In this document: piece by piece, positions 47,822 to 60,766 of the stretch | Numbering within the stretch: the first letter of the stretch is position 1 | How the letters are laid out: each line of letters begins with the position of its first letter | Source of the DNA: Lactifluus volemus | Taxonomy: Eukaryota > Basidiomycota > Agaricomycetes > Russulales > Russulaceae | Assembly: GCA_022376515.1 (NCBI GenBank) | Contig: WTXI01000011.1 | Location: 372,001-436,000 of the forward strand | Direction: 5' to 3' | Length of the DNA: 64,000 nucleotides | The notes under the pieces: generated by a model | Database searches by the model: none | What the model was told of the DNA's origin: nothing | The model's input: the letters and a program-made list of their open reading frames with translations, nothing else | Made by a program: the position numbers and the translations under genes

Positions 47822-50800
47822 TCAAAAATCGGATCCCACAGCGTCCACGACGTACAACACCTGTTGTGGCCGCACGAACAAGCCTCGCGACTCGGCGGCC
47901 ATGGTGTCCGACCCCGCAGGGGAGACGCTCCGCCGGCGCTTCTCCTTCCTGAACGTGTCGAGCTGACCGCCCTCGCGCTTGAGGTTACGCCCCCCGCCGC
48001 CGCCTTTGCCCCCGGTTCCGATCGTACTGAGCCCATCGAGCCGCTTGCGACGCATGGTTCGCACGTCGTCCCCAAAGTCCCACTCAGTCGAACTCCCAAT
48101 GTCAAAGTAGCGCACGCCGCCCCACGTGCCGTCGTGCCAAGCACGCGCGTCGAGCTTTTCGCCAGGCCACGTATCGCCCATCGGCACCTCGACGCCGACC
48201 CAAGGCCCCAATTCGCCCTCGACTTCGCCGATGTATCGCGCGAGCGCGCGGAAGCGCGCACGTTTGGATGTGATAATGCATGGGATCCCCACCTCGAGCG
48301 TCGCACCGCGAGGAGTGCAGGGTGGTGTCAAAGGTGGTTGAACTTGGATAGGAGGAGCGGCGGTGTCGGACGCCGAGGTAGATCGCGAAATGGGTTCTGC
48401 CGGTCCTTTGTGACGTGGTGCCACTAGAATGCTTGCAGAAGCAGTCGCTTCACTCGCTGCGGTTGCTCGTAAAGTCTCCTTCGAGGCAGGAGATGGGTCA
48501 GGTTCCCTAGTCGTTGCTGGCTCTTTGCCCTTCCTTGTCAAGGTGTCCTGCGTAGCTGTCGCCTTTGCTTTGGGTGACTCTCCAGAATTTGCGATGGCAG
48601 ATTTTCTGGGTACAATCTTCTTTAGAGTAGAAGGGGAGGCAGACGCAGTCGACCGAAGTGATGCGCTCGAAGGTGATCTTGGAGTCGCTCGAATACTGAG
48701 CTTGGTTGTGTCCGGAAGTGGGGGTACGGTCTTCGTTGGTCTCGTCGACGCGTTCGTACTCGTGACTGAGGTCGCTGACGTACGCCTTGGCCTGCTGGCC
48801 GAAGCAGTCACGTTGGAAGCAGCGGTCGCAGTCGTCCTCACGCTCGCGGTTGAAACGGTGGACGAGACGGAGCTACGTCGGGGACGTGGCGCGAGGTCTC
48901 CGGAAAACTCAACCTGAACACTTTGGAATGTCGACGTTGCATCGCTGCGTTGAGATACGGAAGAGGCAGGCCGGGATGCGAGACCGGAAACACGTAACGA
49001 CGGAGTCGGCGTGCTTTGAGTATGCTTTCTCACAGTGGAAGCGCGTGACCGGACTGAAGCGAGAGAGCTTGCAGGAGATTTTGGTCGCGACACAGGGGAG
49101 CTTTCTGGCACGGGCCGACGCCGCTTAGGAGCGGGGCTCGTGGGATCCTTAGCGGATTTGCCCTGATCTTCCTCGCCGACGGTAGACGTCGAGGAGGCGC
49201 GAGATAGCGATCTGGACATAGCCTCGCCTGACGGGGTAAGTTTAGAGTCGGGTCTGGGTCCCAAATTGGGACGTCTTGACGGTGTTGTCGATATATCACT
49301 GATTTTGGAAGTCGTAGAATGTGTGCTGCGGGCAACCGAGCGAATCGAACTCCCGGAAGAGACCAACGGCTCCCTCGGCGATGATGGCCCATGATGCCTC
49401 GCCAGGTTGCGATTTAACAAACCCGTCCTCAGGGAATGTTGACTAACAGTGTCAGCATCGGCCTCAAGGTGTTTAGTAGATCGGATGCCGTTGCGCGAGG
49501 AGGTGCCTTTGGACGTGGATGCGGTTGCAGAAGAGATGAGATCATCAGTTGAAAGTTCAAGTTCTGAACAAAGAGTCAGCTGGTTATACTTTTTGTACCC
49601 ATAGCAACACCTACCATCACTAATCTCCTTTGATGCCCACGGATCCAACTTATCAAAGCCACCTTCCATGCGTATGGCGACCCAGCGTTTCTTCATCCAC
49701 CTGACCAACTCAATCCGAGTTTCTTCAACTTTACGTCTGATGAGAGACGTCGGCGGCAACATCGTAGCATTTGGGTCCGTAGAGTGTGGCCGGAGTAAGA
49801 CCGAGGAGACAAGAGCCTGTGATGAACAGTGAGATATAAAGCTGTCATGAAATGCGGCGACAAAGGCAAACCTGGTACAACCTTCCCGCACACTTCTCCG
49901 CAAACCCTCGCTGCATAGATTTCATGATCCATTCGACGTGTTCCCGGTCCTCGAACTTGACACCGTCAGTGTCCATTAACTCGAGCCATTCTGATTGCGA
50001 GAAACACTCGTCTGCTTGGGAGCAAAGGACATGATCTATCTGACGTCGGGCCTCCATGATCATGTCGCGAGACGTATCAGCCCATGGGTCGATAATAGCG
50101 TCTAGCTTTGTCAATGCAAACTCTGCGGCGAATAACAACGGTAAGACGTTGAGGGGGGTGGTTCTCTTGGCAACCCCTTTCAGGGCGGCGTCTCTAATCT
50201 TCTTATCCAATTTAGCAAATTCGGCGTTGCACCAACCCTCGCCAAACATGCCAACTAGACCACGACGGGCGCCGCGCTGGAGCAACTCATTCTTAACGTC
50301 ATCTAGGAGGGCAAACTCGATGACGCGGGGCATGCGACGGGCGCACTGTCTGCATCGGCATCCCGAAACACCCCATTTGCCCCCAGTGATGCGCTCATAC
50401 TCTGTAAAGTCGACGTAGGCGTGAAAGAGGCCGTGCATCATCTCTTGAACAATGCGAGCTTGAACTTCGTCGCAGAGGCTATTGAGGGAGATATATGTCG
50501 CTGAGCGCATAATATGGAAACCGGTATCAAGGTCATATGTGCGGTTGGAGAAGATGAGTGTGCCTGTGTAGATGAAGCCAAGGACGAAGTGAAGAGAGGG
50601 GGGTGTGAAGGGAGGCGAGGGAAGCATAAGTGTGGGTGGTTCTCCTGCACGGTCGTCGTCTTGGTCCTCATCGCGGATTTCTGGCTTTTGGGACTTCCAA
50701 GCGATAAGGGCGTTGTGGAAGTAGACGGAACGGGAGACAAGGATGAAACGATGAGTAGAGAAGACGGCGGCGAGACCCTCATGATGAGTGGATGAGCTGC

Positions 50801-51563
50801 CCTCGATACCGATGCGGACATCTGAATAAAGACGTGATCTCCACATAAAGACGAGATCTTTGCGAAGCTTGTCGATGCGAGACTCTTCTGCGTCACCTTC
50901 TTCGCGATAATGTTCTGAAGAGTCATAGAAAAACTCGAAAGCAGCACCAAGGCCTTTGCCGGTGTAGAGATATTCGAGTTCCTTTGAGAACAGGTTGGGA
51001 TTTATCGAAGTGGTCAAGTGCATCAAGCCATCTTCGCTCTGTGAGACAGGAGATGCAGGTCGAAAGGGTGAAGGAGAGCGAGATATGGAAGAGACTTCGG
51101 GACCAAGGGCGAGAGAGAGGGCAGAGTGAGTAGGAAAGCCAGAGGGAGAATATACGCCCAATGGACCTGGAGATGATATGGGAGCGGGACGGAAGGAGAA
51201 GTATCTCGCCTGGAAGCTTGGGGGAGCACGAGCGTATACTATGGCTGCGAAGAAGGATAAGTTTTTAAGAGGCGAGGTAAGCGAGCAAGTGCGGGTAGAG
51301 GCGGGTCAAAGAGTGCACGCGAGTTGATGAGAAAGAGAGGGAGACATACCCTTGTGACCATAAACTTGTTCACCTGTCGGTTCACCGTCTTGTTCATCGA
51401 GAAGAGCCCAGACTACGTCCGGAAAGCGATCCTTTGCACGATGAAAGAGAGCCTCAAGATCGGATTGCCAAGCGATGGTAGATTTACTTGATGCTTCCTG
51501 TAAAGGGGAAGAGGGAGTAGAAGGTATCGTTGTTGAAGTTGTGGTTGAAGATGTGGTCGTCAT
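47822..51563 (-). CDS. BTB-like plus CAP-Gly domain protein
   Basis: Four exons (51563-51350, 51244-49872, 49816-49615, 49563-47822) give 3531 nt, 1176 residues, with no break. The N-terminal third contains a BTB/POZ-like region (LYSDVRIGIEG, FSTHRFILVSRSVYFHNAL, LHFVLGFIYTGTL, RSATYISLNSLCDEVQARI). A helical part follows (DVKNELLQRGARRGLVGMFG) with a Cys cluster (GCRCRQCARRM). Then comes ~400 residues of Ser/Thr/Arg/Pro-rich low complexity. The C-terminal CAP-Gly domain reads ARYIGEVEGELGPWVGVEV, then DGTWGGVRYFDI; CAP-Gly domains bind tubulin tails or EB-type motifs. The final VRPQQVLYVV is typical. A microtubule-linked ubiquitin adaptor is a possible role, by inference. It shares a 275 bp divergent promoter with the FHA-domain gene. 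Confidence 0.82.
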
Positions 51564-51838
51564 GAAGAAAAATCGAAAAGGGTATCTGTAAGTATATGCT
51601 GCACCGAACCTTTGCTTTCCTTGCCCCAGCAGGTGTGAGCTGTGTGGATTTAGGGCACGTGTTCGTGTGATTGAAAATAAAGACAAACAAAGCACAGCGT
51701 GACGCGAGGTGTCACGGTTAACGTCACACAAGGACTCTTACCTCAACGCCCTACTTGACTTGTCTTACCAGTCACTCTTTCCCTTCTCTCTTCCGCTTGC
51801 CCCATATTCTCAACTAGGGTCACCTTTCTTCTCAAGAA

Positions 51839-54458
51839 ATGCCAGCTCCATTCTCTTCCCATGTACAACAACATCCTTTACCAGCTCTATATCTATACCC
51901 TCTCAACGACTCGTTCATCCCCAAACATATCCATCTCCCTCCAGGTCAACGGATAAAGATCGGTCGTCAGACAAATGCAAAAACCGCACCGGGGGAGCGT
52001 AACGGGTTTTTTGACTCTAAAGTCCTTAGTCGACAACATGCTGAAGTATGGGAAGATTCTGGCAAGGTTCGGTCCTCCACTGCCTCTCCGCGCTTCCCTC
52101 CCACCCTCATTTCTCCTCTAGATCTATATTAAAGACGTGAAGAGCTCAAATGGTACCTTCATTAATGGCGAAAGACTCAGCGCCGAGGGCGCTGAATCAG
52201 AACCTTTCGAACTCAAGACTGGCGACATTGTCGTATGTCTCCTTTCAATTCTCTCCTTCTACCCTACTCCCACTCACTTCTTCTAACAGGAATTTGGCAT
52301 CGACATTGTTGGCGAAGATAATAAGACCATCGTTCATCACAAAGTCGCTGCTCGCGTAGTATGTGTACTTACAGAACAAGAAGCCCAGTATGCTGCCCGC
52401 GCAGAGTCCCATCAAAATCCTTCCACCCTTTCTACTCTTTCCAATCAACCAGGTTCGACTAACGGCGCAAGTGCTTTCAATTTTACTGGAACTCAAACTG
52501 CCGCGGGGCCTGCACGCCGGCCCGCTATCCAACAGCAGGGTCTTGTTGGGATGGGTGGTATGGGCGCCAACATGCGCGCACCAGGAAAGAGTGGGATTAC
52601 CTTCGACCACATCCTCAGTCGCCTTCAGGGCGAGCTTCAAAAAAGTCGCGAGACTGGTGCCGAGTTACATTCTCTCACCACTGCGATGAATGAAATACAC
52701 GAAACCCTCGGTGGTAATCTGGTCAGTGCAATCTTCCACATGATACACGTCTACTTGTCCTAACTCTTCCCGGACTCAGCCTCAAACTCTCCCTCCATAC
52801 CCACAAAACCTTCCTCCCGTGCTACCTCCTCAACAGCCTCAACAATCTCTTCCAGCCGAAACTGACCCGAATCCGAATCCCTCAACAACAAACCCGGCAT
52901 TATCCGAACTCCAAGCACAATTACAGGAGACACAGGTGTCTCTGGCATCTCACGTTGATAAAATTCGCTCATTAGATAGTCTACTCGCCGAGCATGAAAT
53001 CATCAAACGCGAGGTCACTTCGCTCCGGGAGTTATTACAAGAAGAGAAACGTGAGCTCGAGCTTATCCGTGGAGGTCGCCGCCAGGTGGAACCACGTCGG
53101 CAGCACACCGAGGACGAGTATGGAAGCCTTCCATCCGATGATGACGATGCATGTAGTATCACTACCGTGACAGCTCATGAACTTGAACGTGTTGAAGAGG
53201 AGGACGAAGAGCATCTTGCCGTAGAAGAGGAAGTGCGTGGACACAGGAGGGATGGGCTTACCAGACCTCGGACGCCTGAGCCCACTGGTTTGGGTATGGA
53301 TGATGAGGATGACAAGGCTCGCAGTCGATCTAGGTCCCCGTCTCCACTTCCGCCGACCGCTCCCCCGAGTGTCCCTCCCTCATCGGACGACATCAACTTG
53401 CGGCTGGCCACCTTGTCCACCCAGCTTGAGTCTGCGCTTGAGCTTTCGAGGACACTCCAAGTACAACACGCCGCGGCTCAGAACACGATCTCGTCTCTTG
53501 AAGCTAAAGTCAACACGCTCGAGTCGCTAGTGCACACATCTCAGACCCAGTCGCAGTCACACGTTATCGAGGCAGCGCAGGAGCGCACTTCTCTTACCTC
53601 CCTCGTCAGCGAGTGGAAAAAGGGCGTGGAGGGCCAATGGGGAGGTGTACAAGAAGAATGGGCACAAGAGCGGGCGCGTCTTGCCCGGGCGCGTGAGGAA
53701 TGGGAGTCGCGCGTGCACGCTGTCGAGAAGGGCCTCGAGGGCACCATGGCAAAGGTCGATGCTGGGCTCAGTGCTCTAGAACAACACCGGCTACCGTTCC
53801 AACACAAGCAGAATGGCAACGCTCGTAGCGGACTTGTCACACCACCTTCTCCCCATAGCCCCCGTAGTCTGTCATCGGATTCCGAATCTGGCGGTAAGTC
53901 TCGAAGAAAGAAACGCTCTGCCGCTTCGCGCGGCCGGTCTCGCTCAAAAGACGGTTCGACAAGTTCATCGGAAGCTGCCAATGCGGATGGAGATGGTGGG
54001 TCGTCGTCTGCTTCTGTCGCTGCAGGCGGGCTGCCCCCGAATCCCAACCCACGTCCCCGTTCTCCCTGGCTCCCCGAAGGGGATTCAGATTCAGATTCTC
54101 AACTCCCTGGACGTCTTAAAGGGCATCGGCGAGGGGAGGGCGGGGAGAAGAAGCCGCTGCCTTCCAGTGCCTATCCGATCACCCCCGATCCGTCTGTGCG
54201 GAAAGTTTCATCAGGGTCTTCTCTCGGTATGATGAGTGAGGAGGATGCGGAGCAAATGCATAAAGCCATGTTAAACGTTGGATCGTCGAATCCAGTCAGT
54301 CACCACGCGTCCAGTGCGCACACAAGAATGTGTATTAATGTTTTTTACAGCCGCTTCACTACGCACAATATACGCAAACCCAGGTGGTCTCAACAGCAGC
54401 AGGCGTACTTGTGCTCGCCGCGGCAGCTGTAGCTGTTGCATGGCGGGTGAAGGAGTAG
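51839..54458 (+). CDS. SLMAP/Far9-like FHA protein with tail anchor (STRIPAK component)
   Basis: Five exons (51839-52066, 52122-52232, 52290-52721, 52780-54294, 54351-54458) total 2394 nt, 797 residues, intact. An FHA phosphopeptide-binding domain is at the N-terminus (IKIGRQTNAKT, SRQHAEVW, VKSSNGTFINGERLS, LKTGDIVEFG). Long coiled coils follow (LSELQAQLQETQVSLASHVD, REVTSLRELLQEEKRELELI, and again near residues 370-460), with Ser/Asp/Glu-rich linkers. The last exon encodes a hydrophobic tail (STAAGVLVLAAAAVAVAW) followed by RVKE, a tail anchor. FHA + coiled coil + C-terminal membrane helix is the layout of SLMAP, S. cerevisiae Far9/Far10 and fungal STRIPAK homologues, which anchor the PP2A-striatin complex to ER or nuclear envelope. 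Without splicing the last intron the tail anchor is lost. Confidence 0.87.
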
Positions 54459-55118
54459 CGATTGTCCTGAAACACGGACGATCCAACCCAGCACGAACAT
54501 TTTTTTATCTTATTGTTCGAGTCTTTTTTCCCATCCTGCCTCTTTACGGATTGACATGGCGTCTTTTTCAGTATAATAATACCACGATCCTCTTTTTTTG
54601 TGTTCTTCGCCTCGCATCTGCGCCTTCTGGGTCAAGTTATCCGATGGCGACATATTCAATCTCTCGCCATTCCTTCCCTCTGTATCCTATTCTCGCTATG
54701 TTGCCTCGTTTCGGTACTTAATCTTATGACCCATCATGATCATGTTTCCTTTTTCCTCTTCTTTCGTCCTACCAGCACCAACAAAGAATGTGTCCATAGG
54801 AAAAAAAAAAAGGAGTTAATCAATTTGCCAGTGGTCTATTTTTGTGCTATTTAGAAAGTCCCTCATTCATGTGAGATGAAAACGACTGGTGTGTGCTGAA
54901 GATAAATACTGTATATGATCTCGAAACTTCGGAAGGTATGTAAAACTAGGGCATTAAGCAAGTATTGTAGTTGCTGATTGAAGGAGCACTACATAGAATT
55001 CAAAAAACAGACGACAGGTATAAGGCAGACCCCCACGAAACGCTCTTGTCCATTTGTTTTTTTCTTCTAATGCGTGATCCAGAAGGGGAAAAGTTTCTTG
55101 TTTCTTGTTTTCTTTCTT
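54459..55118. other. Convergent spacer between FHA gene and SKT5
   Basis: About 660 bp, T- and A-rich, with an 11-A run near 54800 and several T runs. It holds the 3' ends of both flanking genes. No other gene seen. Confidence 0.5.
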
Positions 55119-57764
55119 TCACATAATGACGCAATCTTTATCCTGGAGTTTCTGACTCTCGAATCCCATTTCTTGGAACGTGGCTGGTCCTTTGGCCGGT
55201 GGAGGGCGCGCCGGAGGAGGATCAGACGCTACAGGCGGTGAAGGCGATGGCACCGGGATTGATCCGCTTGCTGATCCCTGGTGACGACGCCCAAGACTGC
55301 CGCGAGCGGTTGTTGTTGTTGCAACGGTGGTCTCCCCGGCGGCGTTCCATAGGGTTGCGCAGGAGGAATGCGAGGTGATGGATACCCACCGGGTGCCGGG
55401 CTGCCCGCACGAACCTGTGGCTGTGGCGGAGAAGGGTATCCACCCTGAGCGCTTATCTTGCTTGCCGTGAACGATACCCGACATCGCCGGCGAGCCAGGA
55501 CTGCTGCTTAACGGCACCTGTTGCTGCTGCGGAAGTCGCTGCGGGTGAGGATAACCTTCCGAAGAGTTCGGGTTTGAGATGCCTGTACCGCTCAAAGACG
55601 GTCGACGTCCGCCGTCAGCCGCATGGCCGTAGCCGCCGTCATTGATTGGACGCATGCCCGCGAAAGGACGATCGAGCGGTTGTGCTGTGCCGTGACGGTG
55701 AGCGACTGAATTCTTGCGAATGTTAGCGACGACTTGTTGGCCATTCTGTCGGCCGCCGTGGCGTGGTCCTCCACGAGCATCGGAACGTTGCTTAGCCTGA
55801 GTACGCTTACGCATGAGGGTAGTTTCCGTTAGGTTGTCGTGTTCCTGGCGGGAGAGCGCCTGCGGTGCAGGCTGGGAGAGCGCGGCGAGCCGATCAGTCG
55901 CGTCTGCATTCCCATGTTGAGATGCCTGGATACAAATGGGGAAATCATAAATTAAGGAATTGGCAGGACAACAGGCCGCTGACTTACGCGAGTGTACCAC
56001 TTGAGCGCAGCATCAATATCCTTCGGACCACCAACACCGACTTCCATATAGTAACCCATGGCGAATTCAGCGCTAGGGAGGGCCTTGCGTGCAGCCTTTT
56101 CAGCAAAGGTGAATGCCAGAGATTCGTCCTTGTCGAAAGAACCCTCCGAACCGCAGAGGAACCATTTGCTAAGGGCCATGTCTGCTTCGATCTCCCCTTG
56201 CTGGCTCGCGAGCGAATAGTACTGAACGGAGAGCAGCGCATCAAATGGGAACGGCGGCTGCGCAAACTCGTATGCATGTCCAAGCTTATATTGAGCGGGT
56301 GCAAAGTTGAGGTACGCTGCGCGCTCCAGATGGCGTCGGGCCTCATTGTCGCGCGAACTTCCGGGAGGAACGAGCGGAAGGAAGAAGTGTGGAGGTATAG
56401 TAGCATGAGAGAACTCCCCTAGGAGTAGGAGGCCAAAAACGTATGCCGGCTGGGGAACCTCCACGGTCGCTACTGTCGCGGCACGTTGAAGGAGTGGTAG
56501 GGCAACTTCTGGGTTGGATGACAAGCCAAGCTGACCCATCAAGTGGGCCATTCCCATTCGCTGACGGTTGACACATTCAATGGGCCGTCCATCAAAAAAG
56601 ACTCAAACACATACGTATAAACAACTTTCGTTGTTGTTCCGGATGCCGCGTTCATAGCAGTCTTTGGCATGCGGAAAGTCACCGAAATTCTCGTAATCAC
56701 GGCCAAGCTTGAACCAAGCTCCTGAGAACCCAGCGCGGGCAGCTCTTTCAAAATCGCGGAAAGCTGTCCTGGGATTCTGCTGTACAAACTTGGGGTGGGC
56801 ACCAGTCGACTCAAAGGTAGCACGTAGATAGATGGCCTCAGCCACATAAGGAGGTAACGTTTGTGGTACGGGAACGGGGTTGGCAAATTGAAGAATCAAG
56901 GGAATTGCGATGTCGACTAGGTTGTTCAACTCCTGGTCAGCAACATTGATGGGACCAGAAATTGGTTCGGTAGAGTCGGTTTGATTTGGAGCCACATATA
57001 GACGGTCGACCAAGTTGATGACATCGCGAGACCAAGCGATTTTGGATGCAGGGCTGTTATTTGAACTCTGGACGGAAGGGAGAGCGGCAATAAGAGAAGA
57101 TATCGTAGGAAGAGGGGCGGTGAGAGAAGGAGGGCTATTTGAGTCGGAAACCCTGTTCTGAGGGGTATCTGAGAAGGTCATGGAGGCCATGGCAGGGACA
57201 AGGGAATCCGAGTGGGGAGGGGCTATAGGCATGGGTAGTGGTCGTCCAGGAGAATGATAAGAGCCTTCTGATCGATGGAGGGGTGGTTGTTGGGGTACAT
57301 TTGAAAGTCGGGGATGCGGAGGAAGGCTGGACTGGAATGAGGGTGCTGAACCAGACTGGGGGACATTAAAGGGACCCCAGGAAGATCCCGCGGGAGGGGG
57401 TAGCGGGCCAGGACTTGAGGTCGATGGAGGGACGATGAAACCGGGCGCAGGGTTGGGTGTGCGAGAGGGTAGAGACGGAGATGTGTGTGGAGATGAGCCG
57501 TAGTATTGATCTGCGAAAGGGGCGGAAAAGCCACGGGAGACCTGACTGTCAAGAGTGCGCGCCATCTGAGAGCAAGTTAGTTGAAGGACAGTGAAGATGG
57601 GGCATAAATAGACGAACCTCAGCGGGTAGATCGGGTGTCAATTTATGGGGGCGGGGCGCCACAAGTGGTTCTTCGAGATGAGGTGGCGACGGATGATATT
57701 CGGGATTGGAGTGTAAAGTTGGATGAGTAGGTAAAGGTGGGGGAGGAGGTGGAATCGATGGCAT
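55119..57764 (-). CDS. Chitin synthase regulator SKT5/CHS4 with SEL1 repeats and CaaX box
   Basis: Four exons (57764-57618, 57565-56615, 56560-55988, 55925-55119) give 2478 nt, 825 residues. A long Pro/Ser-rich N-terminus precedes SEL1-like (TPR-type) repeats over residues ~270-570: AEAIYLRATFESTGAHP, WFKLGRDYENFGDFPHAKDC, GMAHLMGQLGLSSNPEVALP, QYKLGHAYEFAQPPFPFD, SKWFLCGSEGSFDKDES, FAMGYYMEVGVGGPKDID. The protein ends KDCVIM, a CaaX prenylation motif as in yeast Chs4. It should activate chitin synthase III at the membrane. In the disordered tail, 55450-55310 reads much more naturally (Pro/Gln/Gly-rich, QQQQP) in the +1 frame, which suggests a compensating pair of one-base errors; the overall frame stays open. 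Confidence 0.9.
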
Positions 57765-58848
57765 GTCAGTGGTTATGATATAGCTCAACCCACGTTGGTT
57801 CGTCTCGAAAACCCACACCTCCGACTTGCCCGCCGCGGGCCCGGGCTGTTCTGCGCAGCCCCTCATCAATCATTGCCGTCAACCATCATCCGTTACCCAT
57901 TACCCATTACTACTAATTACAATCCCTGCACCGCCATCTTTCCCACAACCCCTCTGATCGTCATGAATATAAAGCCCGAGCCATCGCCCAACTGACAGAG
58001 TAGCGCGCCCACTGGTCTCATTGCCATGGCCTACCACATCCGCTTAGCAATTTTGGCGATATTACGCGACATATTACTGTTTACTTTTTTTTTTTTTCAA
58101 CGAGGCGAGCTGAACTAAAGAAAACACCGTTCCAGTACTAGTGCTCGATGTACGGTAATGGCAAGATGAATTGTATGTTTAGGTGCCTAGGCTAGACTCG
58201 CCGAAACAGTTGTGCCTACTGTACGGCCAACTAGCCATATTTAGGTGCGATGACCCCGAACACCACCGTGCTCGCCCCCCGCACTTAGAAGAGAAGCTAA
58301 TAGCTCTCCAAAATGTCTTTTATAGTACAGTAACCTTATTCTTGTTGGTGAATGACCCTCCATGAGCAGAGCAGCGATAACAGGATCAGTGGCGGTAAGA
58401 TTGGTTTGTTGATGACCTACATCTACATCGAATCATTCCTGGTAACTTAACACCTTCTAGTTGCGCCGAATGGGTGGTGCCACGTATGTGGCACTTGGAA
58501 GCAACTACTTGATTGGGTTCGATTCGACAGTCACCCGACTCCCGGTCAGGATTTAGGGTATGTAGAGAGGTCATATGATCCGAAACAGTTGTCGCTGACA
58601 AATAAATCCAAACGAGCGAAGCGAAGAGAGAGGAAAGGTGCCGAAATAGAAGAAAAATATGCTCTACAGTATCCGATGGCACTCTATGCACGGAGGCGCG
58701 GTCACCTTGGAACATACCATAAGTACAACCAGGAAGCGAATTGATTTGGAAGACCGCAAAAGTTATAACATAGTTATTCGGAACAACAGCTGCTATATAG
58801 AGGGACCCCGACCCTATCCGATGATTCTCAGACTGCTCATCCTCAAAC
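57765..58848. other. Intergenic, promoters of SKT5 and P450-A
   Basis: About 1.1 kb between divergent genes. It contains repeated words cccattac/ctaattac near 57895-57920 and a 15-T run near 58085-58099. A frame at 58386-58856 (-) has no motif. No RNA gene seen. Confidence 0.5.
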
Positions 58849-60766
58849 ATGCCCACCGTATTCCAGTTCGGTGTTCTGTCGCCTTCGGCAATCGTGCAGC
58901 AGTACCAGGGCCTTTTGTCTGGTATCGCAATCGGCCTTGTGATTTTTATGACAATACGTTACTTCCAGAGCCCATGGCGGAAACTCCCACCTGGTCCAAC
59001 AGGTTTTCCTCTGATAGGAAACGTCCTAGAAATGCGTAGCAAGCAGTGGCTCAATTTCATGAGGTGGAAGCGAGAGTTCGGTCCGTTACTGTCGGGTTTC
59101 TCATCATACTTTCTGATACCCCTCAGGCGACATTTTCTACCTCAATGCAGCCGGCCAACCTATAATCGTCCTCAATACTCAGAAGGTCGCAGCAGATTTA
59201 CTTGACCGTCGTGCTGGAATCTACTCTGATCGTCCCCGAAATATTGTTGCTGCTCAAATTCTCTGCGGCGGTTTAGCCTTGGTATTCCAGAATTATGGCA
59301 CTCTGTTTGTTAATTTGTGGCCTTTCGTTTGTTCTTCCTAACGGTCATACAGCTGGCGCAAAATGCGCAAGGCTGCTCATGAGAGTCTTAGTAAATCCAC
59401 TGTCGAGTCTTTCAAAGCACCACAACTTGATGAAGCAATCCTGCTCACCAAAGGCCTCCTGGCCCAACCTGCAACGTGGGACAATCACCTTCGCCGAACC
59501 GCTGCGTCTATGGTCATGTCTGTCACATATGATACCCCGCCGATTGTGTCCGAAAGAGATTCGAAAGTAAAGGCTGTGAACGACTTTGTTGCGCGCCTGA
59601 CACGAGCAGCTCTTCCTGGTGCTCACCTTGTGGAGTTCTTCCCGTGGATGATGCACATTCCTAGCAGGTGTGGCGCTTCTTTTTTTGATCGCGACACAGA
59701 ATCTACGTTGAACCGACCGTAACAATCTCGCAGATTCGCCAAATGGAAGCGTGATGCCGAGTATTGGTACGAGAGAGATTCGGTCATGTTCGAGAAGATG
59801 TTCAATGGCGTGCATCAGAAGCTGGTCAGTTTCACTTCTCGGTGTTGCCGAACCTTGCTTATAGTACTCTAGTCAAAGGCATAGACAGTCCTAGTCTTGT
59901 AGGGGCCTTGATCAAGGGTGCTGATAGGTATGGACTGTCCCTCGCGAAAATTCTTGGCTTGCAGCGACCATGTAGTATGTGCACACACCTATCCGCCTTT
60001 ATTGTTCTCATGGCAGTTAGCGCGGCAGGAGCAGAGACAACATCGGGAGTCATGGCTTGGTGGATGCTCGCGATGGTTACATATCCAGAGACACAGAAGC
60101 GTGCTCAGGAAGAACTTGACTCTGTTGTCGGGAGGAAGCGTATTCCAACCTTTCTTGACTCCCAGGACCTACCTTACATTCGTGCGATGGTCAAGGAGGC
60201 CTTGCGATGGCGACCTGTGGACCCTCTTGGTCTGCCACATCTCTCGACTCAGGATGACTGGTATGAGGGCATGTTCATCCCCAAGGGTTCCATCATGATG
60301 GCCAATGTTTGGCATCTCAACCGTGACCCCGAAATCTACGGTGCCGACGCCCCCACTTCAATCCGGCCAGGTTTTTGGATACGAGGGAGAAGTTATATCA
60401 CGTGCACCAGAAACCAAAGAAGAGGGTCACGTCACTTACGGTTTCGGGAGGCGGATTTGCGTTGGGAAGCATGTCGCGAACAATTCGCTCTTCATTGACA
60501 TCGCGATGATGTTGTGGGCATGCACCATTGAGCCGGCCAAAGATGAAAATGGACAGGTCATTCCGATTGATGTAGATGGATGTATAGAAGATGGACTTTC
60601 CGTGTGAGTATTCTGTAGAACATTCTATCCCTCTAGGCCTCCAGAACTTACTGCTTCTGGTTCTAGTCGACCGGTCCCATTCAAGGTCGACATTTCCCCG
60701 CGATTCCCGGAGGCACCTACGCTGCTTGCAGGTGAATGGGAGCTTCGAGGACAAACACTAGACTGA
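58849..60766 (+). CDS. Cytochrome P450, copy A (four apparent 1-base losses)
   Basis: Microsomal class II P450. Seven exons (58849-59080, 59127-59304, 59353-59667, 59734-59824, 59873-59974, 60021-60603, 60667-60766) total 1601 nt; four added bases (near 59876, 59942, 60351, 60385) give 535 codons. An N-terminal membrane helix (LLSGIAIGLVIFMTIRYF) and a Pro hinge (KLPPGPTGFPLIGN) are followed by the C-helix (YGTLWRKMRKAAH), I-helix AAGAETTSG, ExxR (EALRWRP), DPLGLPH and the haem loop YGFGRRICVGKH with its ligand Cys. The style fits mushroom P450s annotated as O-methylsterigmatocystin oxidoreductase-like (CYP5144-type), which says nothing about the true substrate. It lies in inverted orientation to copy B at 61562-63461, with all exons and introns matching. 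Confidence 0.87.

Noticed and set aside
47780..48917. Plus-strand frames of 215 and 162 codons opposite the CAP-Gly gene
   Set aside because: They mirror the GC-rich low-complexity coding sequence of the minus-strand gene, which is intact and has the CAP-Gly motif.
53541..54047. Long minus-strand open frame (168 codons) opposite the FHA gene
   Set aside because: It lies wholly inside exon 4 of the FHA/coiled-coil gene, and its Ser/Arg-rich sequence is the antisense shadow of a repetitive coding region.
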